A stretch of 64,000 bases of DNA, taken from contig CAMWQU010000011.1 in assembly GCA_947176535.1 (NCBI GenBank), forward strand, positions 1 to 64,000. The letters are read 5' to 3'. Below are positions 44,968 through 53,192 of this stretch, one piece after another. A model generated the notes under the pieces. That model saw only the letters and a list, made by a program, of their open reading frames with translations, was not told the DNA's origin and ran no database searches. Position numbers and translations under genes: made by a program. Numbering within the stretch: position 1 is the stretch's first letter; each line of letters begins with the position of its first letter. Origin of the DNA: an uncultured Prevotellaceae bacterium. Lineage in GTDB: Bacteria; Bacteroidota; Bacteroidia; Bacteroidales; Bacteroidaceae.

Positions 44968-45633
44968 ATGATGGAAAAAACGCGGGCCATTGTGCTCCAT
45001 TCTCTACGTTACGCCGATGCGAAAGTCATCGTCACGCTGTTCACGGAATCGCGTGGCGCGCAGAGTTTCATGGTGCGTGTTCCACGTTCGCGGCGGTCGG
45101 TGATGCAGAATGTGCTGCTGTCTCCGTTGAGTTTGCTGGAGATAGACTTCGATTACGAGGAGAACCGGCGCATGCAGCGGTTGGTGGATGTGAGGGTGAG
45201 CGAGCCGTATCAGTCGCTGCCCTACAACCCGATGAAGCAGACCATCGCGCTGTTTCTGTCTGAATTTCTGTATTACGGCTTGCGCGAGGAGCAGGTCAAT
45301 CCGGAACTGTTTGCCTATCTGGAGCATTCTTTGCTGTGGCTCGACAATCGCACGAAGGACTATGCCAACTTCCCGGTGACGTTCCTGATTCGCCTGTCGC
45401 GCTTTCTGGGCATCTGGCCGGATATGGAAGAGGCACAAGCGGCACTCCGTGGGGACGAAGTGCCGCTTGTGCCTCTTTTGTTGCGGATGGACTTTGCGAC
45501 GATGCACCTTTTCCGCTTTTCCCGGGAACAGCGTGCGCGGGTGATGCAGGTTATCAATGATTATTACCGTCTGCACGTGCCGCACTTTCCCGAACTCCGG
45601 TCGATGGCCATTCTGCGCGAGGTGCTTAGCTGA
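44968..45633 (+). CDS. recO: DNA repair protein RecO
   Basis: A 221-residue protein of the RecFOR pathway, which loads RecA at gaps by displacing SSB. The N-terminal OB-fold begins MMEKTRAIVLHSLRYADAK and includes VIVTLFTESRG; the C-terminal helical part includes LEHSLLWLD and FLIRLSRFLGIWPD. The zinc-binding cysteines of some RecO proteins are absent, which is common in Bacteroidetes. An in-frame ATG at 44932 lies upstream of the promoter box, so 44968 is preferred. It converges with ftsZ, with only 9 bp between stops. Confidence 0.88.
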   Translation: MMEKTRAIVLHSLRYADAKVIVTLFTESRGAQSFMVRVPRSRRSVMQNVLLSPLSLLEIDFDYEENRRMQRLVDVRVSEPYQSLPYNPMKQTIALFLSEFLYYGLREEQVNPELFAYLEHSLLWLDNRTKDYANFPVTFLIRLSRFLGIWPDMEEAQAALRGDEVPLVPLLLRMDFATMHLFRFSREQRARVMQVINDYYRLHVPHFPELRSMAILREVLS

Positions 45634-45642
45634 CGCCCGGCC

Positions 45643-47007
45643 TTATCCTAATTCAAAGCCTGCGAAAGGGGCCTCGGGATTGTCTTGCCGGGGTTGCGGC
45701 TCATCGGCGGGTTTCTTCTCGGCGACGGGCTTCGGCGCGGGTTCGTCCTGCCGGCTGCGAATCTGTTTCAGTTCGTCCTTGGTGCGGCGGTAGGTGGGTG
45801 TGGTCTCGACGCGCGAGATGATGTCCTCGTTGTCCAGTTCGTCGGGTTGGAACACAAAGATGTAGGGACGGCGCCGGGTGGCGGGTTTGCCGTTTATGGG
45901 GTAGTATTGTCCGCGTATGGCGTTGCGCAGTTCCTGTTTCTCGCGGTCTTCCTCCTGCAGTTTCTGTTTCTCGCGGTCTATGGCGGTGCGCATGCCGGGC
46001 ACGTCCTGCAGTCCGAAGCCGGTGGCCAGGAGCGTGATTTTGATTTTGTTGCCCAGTGTGGCGTCTGTGGCCAGACCCCATTTCGTCTCCACGTCCTCCG
46101 AGAATCTGCTCATGAAGTTGTGCACCTCGTTCATCTCCTCCATGGTGAACTGCTGGCTCTCCTGTGCGTCGCTGAAGTTGATGTTCAGCAACACTTTCTT
46201 GGAGTTGAATATGTCGTTGTTGTTGAGCAGCGGCGATCTGATGGCCTCTGCAATGGCATTGGTTACGCGGTTCTCGCCTTCGGCATAGCCGGTGGACATG
46301 AGGGCCACGCCACCGTTCTCCAGCACGGTCTTCACGTCTTGGAAGTCGAGGTTTATCTTTCCGCGCATGGTAATGATTTCGGCAATGGAGCGTGCGGCGA
46401 CGGATAGTGTATCGTCGGCACGGGCAAAGGCATTGATGACGGTGAGTTCGGGGTAAATCTCGCGCAGCCGCTCGTTATTGATGACCAAAAGGGCATCCAC
46501 GTGCTTCTTGATTTCCTCCACACCTTCCAAAGCCTGGTCTATCTTCTTGTTTCCCTCGAAGAGGAAGGGAATGGTGACGATGCCCACGGTCAGGATTCCC
46601 GACTCTTTGGCGCACTGGGCGATGATGGGGGCTGCTCCGGTACCTGTGCCGCCTCCCATGCCTGCGGTGATGAATACCATCTTGGTGCCGTCGTTGAGCA
46701 TGGTCTTGATTTCCTCGATGCTTTCCATGGCGGCCTTTCGGGCGCGTTCGGGGCGGTTTCCGGCTCCGAGACCCTCCTGTCCGAGTTGTAGTGTGGTGGG
46801 CACGGGGCTGTCCTCCAGAGCCTTGCGGTCGGTGTTGCAGAGGATGTAGGTCACGTCGTGTATGCCTTCGTTGTACATGTGATTGACGGCGTTTCCACCG
46901 CCGCCTCCCACGCCAATCACCTTAATGATGCTGGGATTGTTCACGCGGAGGATTCCCGTAAACTGGATTCCGTCGTCGGTTCCGGGTGTAGTTTTTATTT
47001 CATCCAT
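45643..47007 (-). CDS. ftsZ: Cell division protein FtsZ
   Basis: A 454-residue tubulin-like GTPase that forms the division ring. The N-terminal glycine-rich GVGGGGGNAV is at about residues 32-41 and the GTP signature GMGGGTGTGA at 116-125. The T7 loop (about 215-225) is NLDFQDVKT. A charged linker (about 330-440) ends in PFAGFELG. The usual C-terminal peptide that binds FtsA (often D-x-P-x-F/Y-L-R) is not obvious, so the docking tail is either divergent or degenerate. It is the last gene of the dcw cluster, 32 bp after ftsA. Confidence 0.96.
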   Translation of the reverse strand: MDEIKTTPGTDDGIQFTGILRVNNPSIIKVIGVGGGGGNAVNHMYNEGIHDVTYILCNTDRKALEDSPVPTTLQLGQEGLGAGNRPERARKAAMESIEEIKTMLNDGTKMVFITAGMGGGTGTGAAPIIAQCAKESGILTVGIVTIPFLFEGNKKIDQALEGVEEIKKHVDALLVINNERLREIYPELTVINAFARADDTLSVAARSIAEIITMRGKINLDFQDVKTVLENGGVALMSTGYAEGENRVTNAIAEAIRSPLLNNNDIFNSKKVLLNINFSDAQESQQFTMEEMNEVHNFMSRFSEDVETKWGLATDATLGNKIKITLLATGFGLQDVPGMRTAIDREKQKLQEEDREKQELRNAIRGQYYPINGKPATRRRPYIFVFQPDELDNEDIISRVETTPTYRRTKDELKQIRSRQDEPAPKPVAEKKPADEPQPRQDNPEAPFAGFELG

Positions 47008-47039
47008 AGTGTTGTATGTGATTTACGTGGTTTATATTG

Positions 47040-48455
47040 TCAGTCATTGCCTTCGGAGAAGAGTTTCTTCAAGGCTGCACCCATCTCCTTTATATGTTGG
47101 GAGAGGGGTTTCTTCGGCTTTTTCGGCTTGCTAATCTTCTCTTCTTCCTCTTTCTTTTTCTCCTCTTTCGCGGGTTCCTTTTCTTTCGCCTCCTCCACGC
47201 TCTTGTCGGTCTTCTCGTCGTGGTTCGTGTCGGCAAAGTCTGTCATATTATCGTCCGACAAGTCCTGTTCCTCGTCGTCTGTCTTGAACTCGGTGTCGGG
47301 CTTCGGTTCCTCCACACAATTATCTTTGCCGTGCATAAGCAGGGCGATGAGTGTGTCGATGCTGATTCCCTGAGGCGTGGTGACGGCAGCGGCCACGTCG
47401 GCCGTGGTGATGAGCGACTTGGCGGCCTTCACTTTCGAGAACTGTGTGAAGTGCTTGATGGCCTCGGGCATGTCCTTGAGTTGTGCGGCACCGCCCGTGA
47501 TGACGATACCGGAAAGCAGTTTGTCACTGACGGGCTCGATGTGGCTCCATACGTTGGCGATGATTTCCTCCTGCCGCGCTCCGATGATGTAGAGGAGGTC
47601 GTTCTCCGAAATGGTGCGGTCGTTGCTGATGGGCAGCATCTGCGGGTTGTCGCTTTCGGCGGCCACGTAGGCAATGCCACGTTTGCGTTTCAGCGTTTCC
47701 GCCTCGTCGGATTCCATCTGATGGCCTGTGGCAATGTCGTCGGTGATGTTGTTGCCGCCCAGAGGAATGACGGTGAGGTGGCGCAGGAGATTTCCGTTAT
47801 AGATGGCCACGGTGGTTGTGCCGGCGCCGAAGTCCACCATGGCGCATCCCGAGCGTTTCTCGCTGTCGGTGAGCAGCGCGTCAGCCAATGCCAGGGGCGA
47901 AATGAGCATGTCCACAATCTCAATCTTGGCCATGCGCATACATTTCTGTATGTTTTCTATCAGCGTGTTCTTCGCAACAACGTTCATGAAGCGTGCCTCT
48001 ATCTGCTCGCTCTGTATGCCGACGGGGTCGGTTACGGTGCGGTTGCCCACGATGTATTCCTGCGGCACGACCTCCAGAATCCGAGATTTGCTATACTGCG
48101 TGGTGAGGTTATTATCCTTCAGGTTGTCTACAATCTCGGGCGTGATTTTCACCTTCGTCTCCATGTTGCGCGATACGACGTTCCCGGCCGTGTGGAGCGA
48201 TTGTCCGCCGATGCCCACGTAAGCACGCACGACACGTATGTTGAGGCGTTCGTTCAGTCGGGCTACGATGGTCGTGATGGCCTGTGTGGTCTTGTCGATG
48301 TTGTAGATGACTCCCCTTTGTATAGCGTTGGCGATATTCTCTTTCTCAATGTCGAGTATCTGAACGGTGCCGTCGGCCTTGCGCCGTCCTGCGATGCCCC
48401 GTATGGCAGAGGTTCCGAACTCCAGAGCTACGATGATGTCTTTGTCTGCTCCCAT
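47040..48455 (-). CDS. ftsA: Cell division protein FtsA
   Basis: A 471-residue actin-like ATPase that anchors FtsZ to the membrane. The phosphate-1 loop is VALEFGTSAIRG (about residues 9-20), phosphate-2 AMVDFGAGTTTVA, and the adenosine motif IVITGGAAQLKD. From about residue 375 there is an unusual acidic then lysine/glutamate-rich linker of about 80 residues, followed by the predicted membrane-targeting amphipathic helix (HIKEMGAALKKLF). The start at 48455 (MGADKDIIVALEF) gives the normal N-terminus. It lies 17 bp behind ftsQ. Confidence 0.95.
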   Translation of the reverse strand: MGADKDIIVALEFGTSAIRGIAGRRKADGTVQILDIEKENIANAIQRGVIYNIDKTTQAITTIVARLNERLNIRVVRAYVGIGGQSLHTAGNVVSRNMETKVKITPEIVDNLKDNNLTTQYSKSRILEVVPQEYIVGNRTVTDPVGIQSEQIEARFMNVVAKNTLIENIQKCMRMAKIEIVDMLISPLALADALLTDSEKRSGCAMVDFGAGTTTVAIYNGNLLRHLTVIPLGGNNITDDIATGHQMESDEAETLKRKRGIAYVAAESDNPQMLPISNDRTISENDLLYIIGARQEEIIANVWSHIEPVSDKLLSGIVITGGAAQLKDMPEAIKHFTQFSKVKAAKSLITTADVAAAVTTPQGISIDTLIALLMHGKDNCVEEPKPDTEFKTDDEEQDLSDDNMTDFADTNHDEKTDKSVEEAKEKEPAKEEKKKEEEEKISKPKKPKKPLSQHIKEMGAALKKLFSEGND

Positions 48456-48472
48456 AGTAGTATGTTTTTGTT

Positions 48473-49204
48473 TTATTTCCTTTTGCAGATAATTTGGTTG
48501 TTGTAGGCGACATTGATGATGTCGTATTTGTTCCATCCCGCCTTGGGCATGGCTTTTTCGTAGAAGAGCCGCACACGCTCCAGTTTTTCGGCTATGTGAC
48601 GGGGCTCCCCCAACTTAATGACTTGTCCGCTGTAACGGGGAATGATTTCGACGTTTCCCTTTTCGTCGATGTGGATTTGCTGCGTCTGCTTCTGCCAGTA
48701 TTCGTCTTCCTGCAACAGTTTCCCGAGGGTCAGCAGTCGCGTGCCGGCATACTGTCGGGTGACGTGTCCCGTGACGACGGGTAGGTCGGCCGTGAGGCCT
48801 CCGGCGGGCATGATGGTGCCGTTTCGCGACACGTAGAACTCTTCGCCGCTCTCCGTGAACACGTGCAGGAGAGGATGTTGCGGGGTGACACTGATGTACA
48901 GTTTGCCGGTGGCCGTGTGGTGGCAACGGGTCGTGTCGATGTAGGGTGACTCGGACAGCACCTGCACGATTCTGCGGGTGTCGATATCGTCCATAGTCTT
49001 CCCTTTCGGGCATATCTTCTGCTGTGCCAGCAGGGTCTCCACCATGGCTTTGTCGATAAGCCTCACCTCGTCGGAGTCGGTAATCTGGTATTCCACGCCC
49101 GTGCAGACCATTTCGCCGGCGGGACGGCTCACCTTCACGACGGCAAAGACAAGATAGCCGACGGCGGTCACCAGTACCAGTGTTTTCAGTATTGTCTTTA
49201 TCAT
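48473..49204 (-). CDS. ftsQ: Cell division protein FtsQ
   Basis: A 243-residue bitopic protein of the divisome. One N-terminal membrane helix (about residues 7-25) leads to a POTRA-like periplasmic domain (about 45-120) and the FtsQ C-terminal domain (VNPEF-type beta region, here EIIPRYSGQVIKLGEP). It is divergent in sequence, as is usual in Bacteroidetes. Its start overlaps the murC stop by four bases (ATGA), and ftsA follows 17 bp later. Confidence 0.88.
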   Translation of the reverse strand: MIKTILKTLVLVTAVGYLVFAVVKVSRPAGEMVCTGVEYQITDSDEVRLIDKAMVETLLAQQKICPKGKTMDDIDTRRIVQVLSESPYIDTTRCHHTATGKLYISVTPQHPLLHVFTESGEEFYVSRNGTIMPAGGLTADLPVVTGHVTRQYAGTRLLTLGKLLQEDEYWQKQTQQIHIDEKGNVEIIPRYSGQVIKLGEPRHIAEKLERVRLFYEKAMPKAGWNKYDIINVAYNNQIICKRK

Positions 49205-50586
49205 CTGTTTTCCTTTAATATACTGGTTATCTGAGCGGCATAGTCCTCGATGTCGCCCGCTCCCATGGTGATGAGAACGTCGAAGTCGCGGCGGCGGACA
49301 ACGTCAAGAAGCTGTTCCTTGCCGATGACTTCCTTTCGCACGCCCGGCCGCAGATGGTCGCAGATGAGCTGGCTGGTGACACCGGGGATGGGGAGTTCGC
49401 GGGCGGGATAGATGTCCACGAGCGTAACGTCGTCGAGTACGGACAAGGCCTCGGCAAACTCACGGTAGAAGTCGCGCGTCCGGGTGTAGAGGTGGGGTTG
49501 GAAGATGACCTTCACGTGCTTGCCCTCATAGAGCTGACGGATGCTCGACAGACTTTGGCGGATTTCCTCGGGATGGTGGGCGTAGTCGCTGATGTAGACT
49601 ACCTCCGGGGTGCGCAGGTGGAAGTCGAAACGGCGGTCTACACCGCTGAACGAGGCCATCGCCCGGTGGATTTCCTCCTCAGTGGCTCCGGCCAACTGGG
49701 CCAGTGCCATGGCGGCGATGCCGTTCTCAATGTTGATGGTGACGGGTACTCCCGGCCGTATGTCTCTGATATTACCCAGCGGAGAGACGAAGTCGAAAGA
49801 AATCTCGCCGTTGCCGATTTTCACGTTTTCGGCATGGAAATCGCCCTCCTCGCGGCTGTACGTATAGGTGGTGACACCCGATTGTGTATTGGGCTCCATC
49901 TTCAGTCCCGTGTGCAGGATGAGGTAGCCGCCGGGCAGTATGAGTTCAGTGTAGTGGCGGAAGCTCTCCAGATAGGCCTCCTCGGTGCCGTAGATGTCGA
50001 GGTGGTCGGCATCGGTGGCCGTGATGACGGTGGCCCAGGGGGTGAGCCAGTGAAACGAACGGTCGAACTCGTCGGCCTCGATGACCACGTAGGGGCTCTG
50101 TTCGCTGAGAATGTAGTTGGTGCCGTAGTTCTTGGTGATGCCTCCGAGGAAAGCGTTGCACCCGATGTGGCTCTGATGGAGCAGGTGGGCAGCCATGGAG
50201 GAGGTCGTCGTCTTGCCGTGTGTGCCGGCTACGCAAAGTCCGCGCAGGCGGCGTGTCAGCGTGCCGAGCACCTGGGCGCGCTTCTGCAGTTCGAAGCCGT
50301 TCTGCCGGAAGTATTGCAGTTCGGCATGTTCGGCGGGAATGGCCGGTGTGTAGATGACGAGACACGTCTCAGCCTCGCGGCACGCGGTGGGAATCAGACT
50401 GACGTTTTCCTCATAATGTATCTGCGCCCCTTCTGCTATGAGGCGGTCGGTGAGTTCGCTGGGAGTGCGGTCGTAGCCGCCCACGGTCAGCCCTTCGTGC
50501 AGGAAGTAGCGGGCGATGGCACTCATGCCGATGCCTCCGATTCCTACGAAGTACACTGCTTTTATGTTGTTCAAATCGAGTTTCAT
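49201..50586 (-). CDS. murC: UDP-N-acetylmuramate--L-alanine ligase
   Basis: A 461-residue Mur ligase that adds L-Ala to UDP-MurNAc. The Rossmann domain begins VYFVGIGGIGMSAIARY (about 11-27), the ATP loop GTHGKTTT is at 121-128, and the central DEFDRSFHWL and the C-terminal DYAHHPEEIR motifs are present. ddl is not found next to it. It follows murG by 51 bp and overlaps ftsQ. Confidence 0.96.
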   Translation of the reverse strand: MKLDLNNIKAVYFVGIGGIGMSAIARYFLHEGLTVGGYDRTPSELTDRLIAEGAQIHYEENVSLIPTACREAETCLVIYTPAIPAEHAELQYFRQNGFELQKRAQVLGTLTRRLRGLCVAGTHGKTTTSSMAAHLLHQSHIGCNAFLGGITKNYGTNYILSEQSPYVVIEADEFDRSFHWLTPWATVITATDADHLDIYGTEEAYLESFRHYTELILPGGYLILHTGLKMEPNTQSGVTTYTYSREEGDFHAENVKIGNGEISFDFVSPLGNIRDIRPGVPVTINIENGIAAMALAQLAGATEEEIHRAMASFSGVDRRFDFHLRTPEVVYISDYAHHPEEIRQSLSSIRQLYEGKHVKVIFQPHLYTRTRDFYREFAEALSVLDDVTLVDIYPARELPIPGVTSQLICDHLRPGVRKEVIGKEQLLDVVRRRDFDVLITMGAGDIEDYAAQITSILKENR

Positions 50587-50637
50587 GTTTTTAGGGTTGG
50601 ATGTGCCTATTCTGTTCGGATTACAACGTATCGGTTT

Positions 50638-51750
50638 TCATTTTTTTTCGGCCAGCCGGATAACCTCCTCGGCGATGAGGCGTGCCGAATCCTTGTAGGC
50701 CATGCGGTACGCATTCGTGCCCAGAAGTTTCAGTACCTCCCGGTCTTTTACGGTCTTCAGGGCCAGCGGCATGAGCTGTTCGCCGGCCTCGGCGTCGCGC
50801 ACCATCAGTGCGGCATCGCGCTGCACCAGAGCCATGGCGTTGCAGGTCTGGTGGTTTTCGGCCACGTTGGGCGACGGTACCAGGATGGAGGGTTTGCTCA
50901 GGAGGCAGAGCTCGCTGATGGTGCCGGCTCCGGCTCGGGAGATGACGAGGTCGGCGGCCTTGTAGGCCCTGTCCATGCGTGCGATGAAGTCGGTGACGTA
51001 GAGGTTGTCGGGCTTGCCATTCCGTGCCAGTGTATCCTGAATCTCCTTGTAGTAGTATCCTCCCGTCTGCCATATCACCTGCACATTCGACTTCCGGATG
51101 CTGTCGAGAGCCCCGAGCACACTCTCGTTAATGGTGCGTGCACCCAGACTTCCGCCGATAATCAGCAGGATGGGCAGGTCGGGGTCCAGCCCGAAGATGG
51201 CACTGGATTCGGTGCGCGTGAGGTTCGGGTCGAGCAGTCCCTGCCGGACGGGATTGCCCGTGAGGATGATGCGCTCTTTCGGGAAGAAACGCTCCATGCC
51301 TTCGTAGGCGACGCATATCTTGCGTGCTTTCCGCGCCAGGGTCTTGTTGGTGAGTCCGGCATACGAGTTCTGCTCCTGTATGAGGCAGGGGATGCCCAGT
51401 TCGTAGGCCGCGTTGAGTGTGGCACTGCTGGCGTATCCGCCCACGCCGACGGCTACGTCGGGTCGGAAGTCCCGGATGGTCTTCTTGGCTATGCGCTTGC
51501 TGCGGAGGAAGTCGCACAGCACCCCGATGTTGGCCACCCGCCACAGTGGGCGGAAGAGGCCGCGTATGGGCAGGCCCACGATGTCGTAGCCCGCAGCCGG
51601 CACGCGCTGCATCTCCATGCGGCCCTCGGCCCCGACGAAGAGTATCTGACTGTCCGGTCGCTCTTTTCGTATGGCGTTGGCAATGCTGACGGCAGGGAAG
51701 ATGTGTCCTCCCGTGCCTCCGCCGCTTATGATAACTCTTAACTCCTTCAT
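50638..51750 (-). CDS. murG: UDP-GlcNAc:undecaprenyl-PP-MurNAc-pentapeptide GlcNAc transferase
   Basis: A 370-residue GT28 glycosyltransferase that converts lipid I to lipid II on the inner face of the membrane. The N-terminal lipid-binding GGGTGGHIFPA is at about residues 10-20, and the C-terminal UDP-GlcNAc site includes ISRAGAGTISELCLL. It starts 159 bp after ftsW, the largest gap within the dcw cluster, and that gap contains the family B repeat array. Confidence 0.96.
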   Translation of the reverse strand: MKELRVIISGGGTGGHIFPAVSIANAIRKERPDSQILFVGAEGRMEMQRVPAAGYDIVGLPIRGLFRPLWRVANIGVLCDFLRSKRIAKKTIRDFRPDVAVGVGGYASSATLNAAYELGIPCLIQEQNSYAGLTNKTLARKARKICVAYEGMERFFPKERIILTGNPVRQGLLDPNLTRTESSAIFGLDPDLPILLIIGGSLGARTINESVLGALDSIRKSNVQVIWQTGGYYYKEIQDTLARNGKPDNLYVTDFIARMDRAYKAADLVISRAGAGTISELCLLSKPSILVPSPNVAENHQTCNAMALVQRDAALMVRDAEAGEQLMPLALKTVKDREVLKLLGTNAYRMAYKDSARLIAEEVIRLAEKK

Positions 51751-51808
51751 GCTATATATAGATGACTTATGTCTTTATTTTTCGTCTTTTTTTATTCGTT
51801 TTTCTAAC

Positions 51809-51918
51809 GACCCGCCTTACTTGCCCCGACGACCCGTCTCCGTCCATAGCAGGACTGACGCTCGACAATAGCAGGATTGAGGCTCGTCCATAGCGGGACC
51901 GAGGCCCGTTCACGGGGC
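51809..51918. repeat. 22-bp tandem array, family B copy 2, inside the dcw operon
   Basis: Five 22-bp steps: 51809-51830 and 51831-51852 (both start GACCCG), 51853-51874 (ends CGACAATAGCAG), 51875-51896 (ends GTCCATAGCGG) and 51897-51918 (starts GACCGAGGC). The last step overlaps the ftsW stop codon at 51910-51912. The array fills most of the ftsW-murG gap. Confidence 0.82.
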
Positions 51919-53142
51919 GACCGTTTCCGGGGCCACTTCCGCCACCTCGTTTTCCTCTGCTTTCCGCGCCGTATGGCTCACGCTCAGTATCATGCCGATG
52001 TAGGCGCAGGTGATGAACGTGGAGGTTCCTCCCTTGGAGACCAGTGGCAGGGGCTGTCCGGTTACGGGCATGGCTCCCGTGGCTACGGCCATGTTCACCA
52101 TCGCCTGCACGACGAGCATCAGTGCAAGTCCCATTACCAGATAGGCCGGAAAGCGGTTTTTGCATTGCTCGGCTATGCGCCGGGCGCGGTAGAGCAGTAG
52201 CAGATACAGGCCCATGACGAGCAGTCCGCCCTCGATGCCGCACTCCTCGATGATGATGGCGTAGATGAAGTCGGAGAAGGCTTGGGGCAGGAAGTCGCGC
52301 TCGACGCTGTGGCCGGGGCCCTTGCCGACAATGTTGCACGTGGCGATGGCTATCCGGGCGTGGGTCACCTGTATGTTCTCGTGTATGTCGTATTCCATGG
52401 GGTCGTCGGCCAGTTTGTCACCGCCCTTGATGCGGTTGGCCCACGTCTCGAAGCGGTGGAGCATGGGTTTCTGGCTGATTTCATGAGCCGTCTCCGCAGG
52501 AGTGAACTTCAGTACGGAGAAGACGATGCCGCCCATCACCACGATGGGGACAATCACGCCGAGCAGCCACTTGCGGGGGGCCTGGGCGTACCATGTCATC
52601 ATCAGCAGGACGATGAAGATGATGCCGGCCGTGGAGAAGTTCTCACCCACGATGAGGAGACAGGTGACGGCCGTCAGTCCGGCCACCCACTTGAAGGCGA
52701 AGGCCGAGGCACCGCCCGTTTCCTTGTCGCGGAAGGTGGCCAGGAGGAGGGCTGCGGTGCCCACGAGGGTGATTTTGGCAAACTCGGAGGGCTGGATGGT
52801 GATGCCCGCAATGCCAATCCATCGTGCGGCACCGTTGATGCGGGTGGTGAAGAGCACGATGCCCAGAAGGATGAAGGAGAACAACAGTCCGAAGACGCTC
52901 GTCACCTTGAAGAACGTGCAGGGCAGTTTGTGGACAATCCACGTCACGAGCAGACCCAGCATAATGTAGGAACCGTGCTCCACCACGGGCCGCCAGTACT
53001 GGCCCGACTTGTAGGTCATGTTGCTCGATGCGCTGTAGACCTCCACGATGGAAATCATACATAGGGCGAACAGAATCATCCACACGGTGAAGTCGCCTTG
53101 CAGAAATCCTTCCTTGTTCATCCGGATATTGGGTAGTTTCAT
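51910..53142 (-). CDS. ftsW: Septal peptidoglycan polymerase FtsW (SEDS family)
   Basis: A 410-residue protein with about ten membrane helices that polymerises lipid II at the septum with FtsI. Conserved parts include NGAARWI..IQPSEFAK (about 103-122), the large loop after TM7, AFSDFIYAIIIEECG and the final PLPLVSKGGTS. The last 25 residues are a polar tail encoded partly within a family B repeat unit. It lies 50 bp behind murD. Confidence 0.94.
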   Translation of the reverse strand: MKLPNIRMNKEGFLQGDFTVWMILFALCMISIVEVYSASSNMTYKSGQYWRPVVEHGSYIMLGLLVTWIVHKLPCTFFKVTSVFGLLFSFILLGIVLFTTRINGAARWIGIAGITIQPSEFAKITLVGTAALLLATFRDKETGGASAFAFKWVAGLTAVTCLLIVGENFSTAGIIFIVLLMMTWYAQAPRKWLLGVIVPIVVMGGIVFSVLKFTPAETAHEISQKPMLHRFETWANRIKGGDKLADDPMEYDIHENIQVTHARIAIATCNIVGKGPGHSVERDFLPQAFSDFIYAIIIEECGIEGGLLVMGLYLLLLYRARRIAEQCKNRFPAYLVMGLALMLVVQAMVNMAVATGAMPVTGQPLPLVSKGGTSTFITCAYIGMILSVSHTARKAEENEVAEVAPETVAP

Positions 53143-53192
53143 TTCGTTATCTTGTGCGGTTAGGGGGTGTTACAATCGCGTTGTCTATATTA

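Noticed and set aside
47037-48506. A 489-codon plus-strand open frame opposite ftsA
   Set aside because: Shadow of ftsA; no recognisable protein features.
49354-51741. A 795-codon open frame on the plus strand
   Set aside because: It is the antisense of murC and murG, crosses the gap between them, has no domain signature and is explained by GC-rich codon structure.
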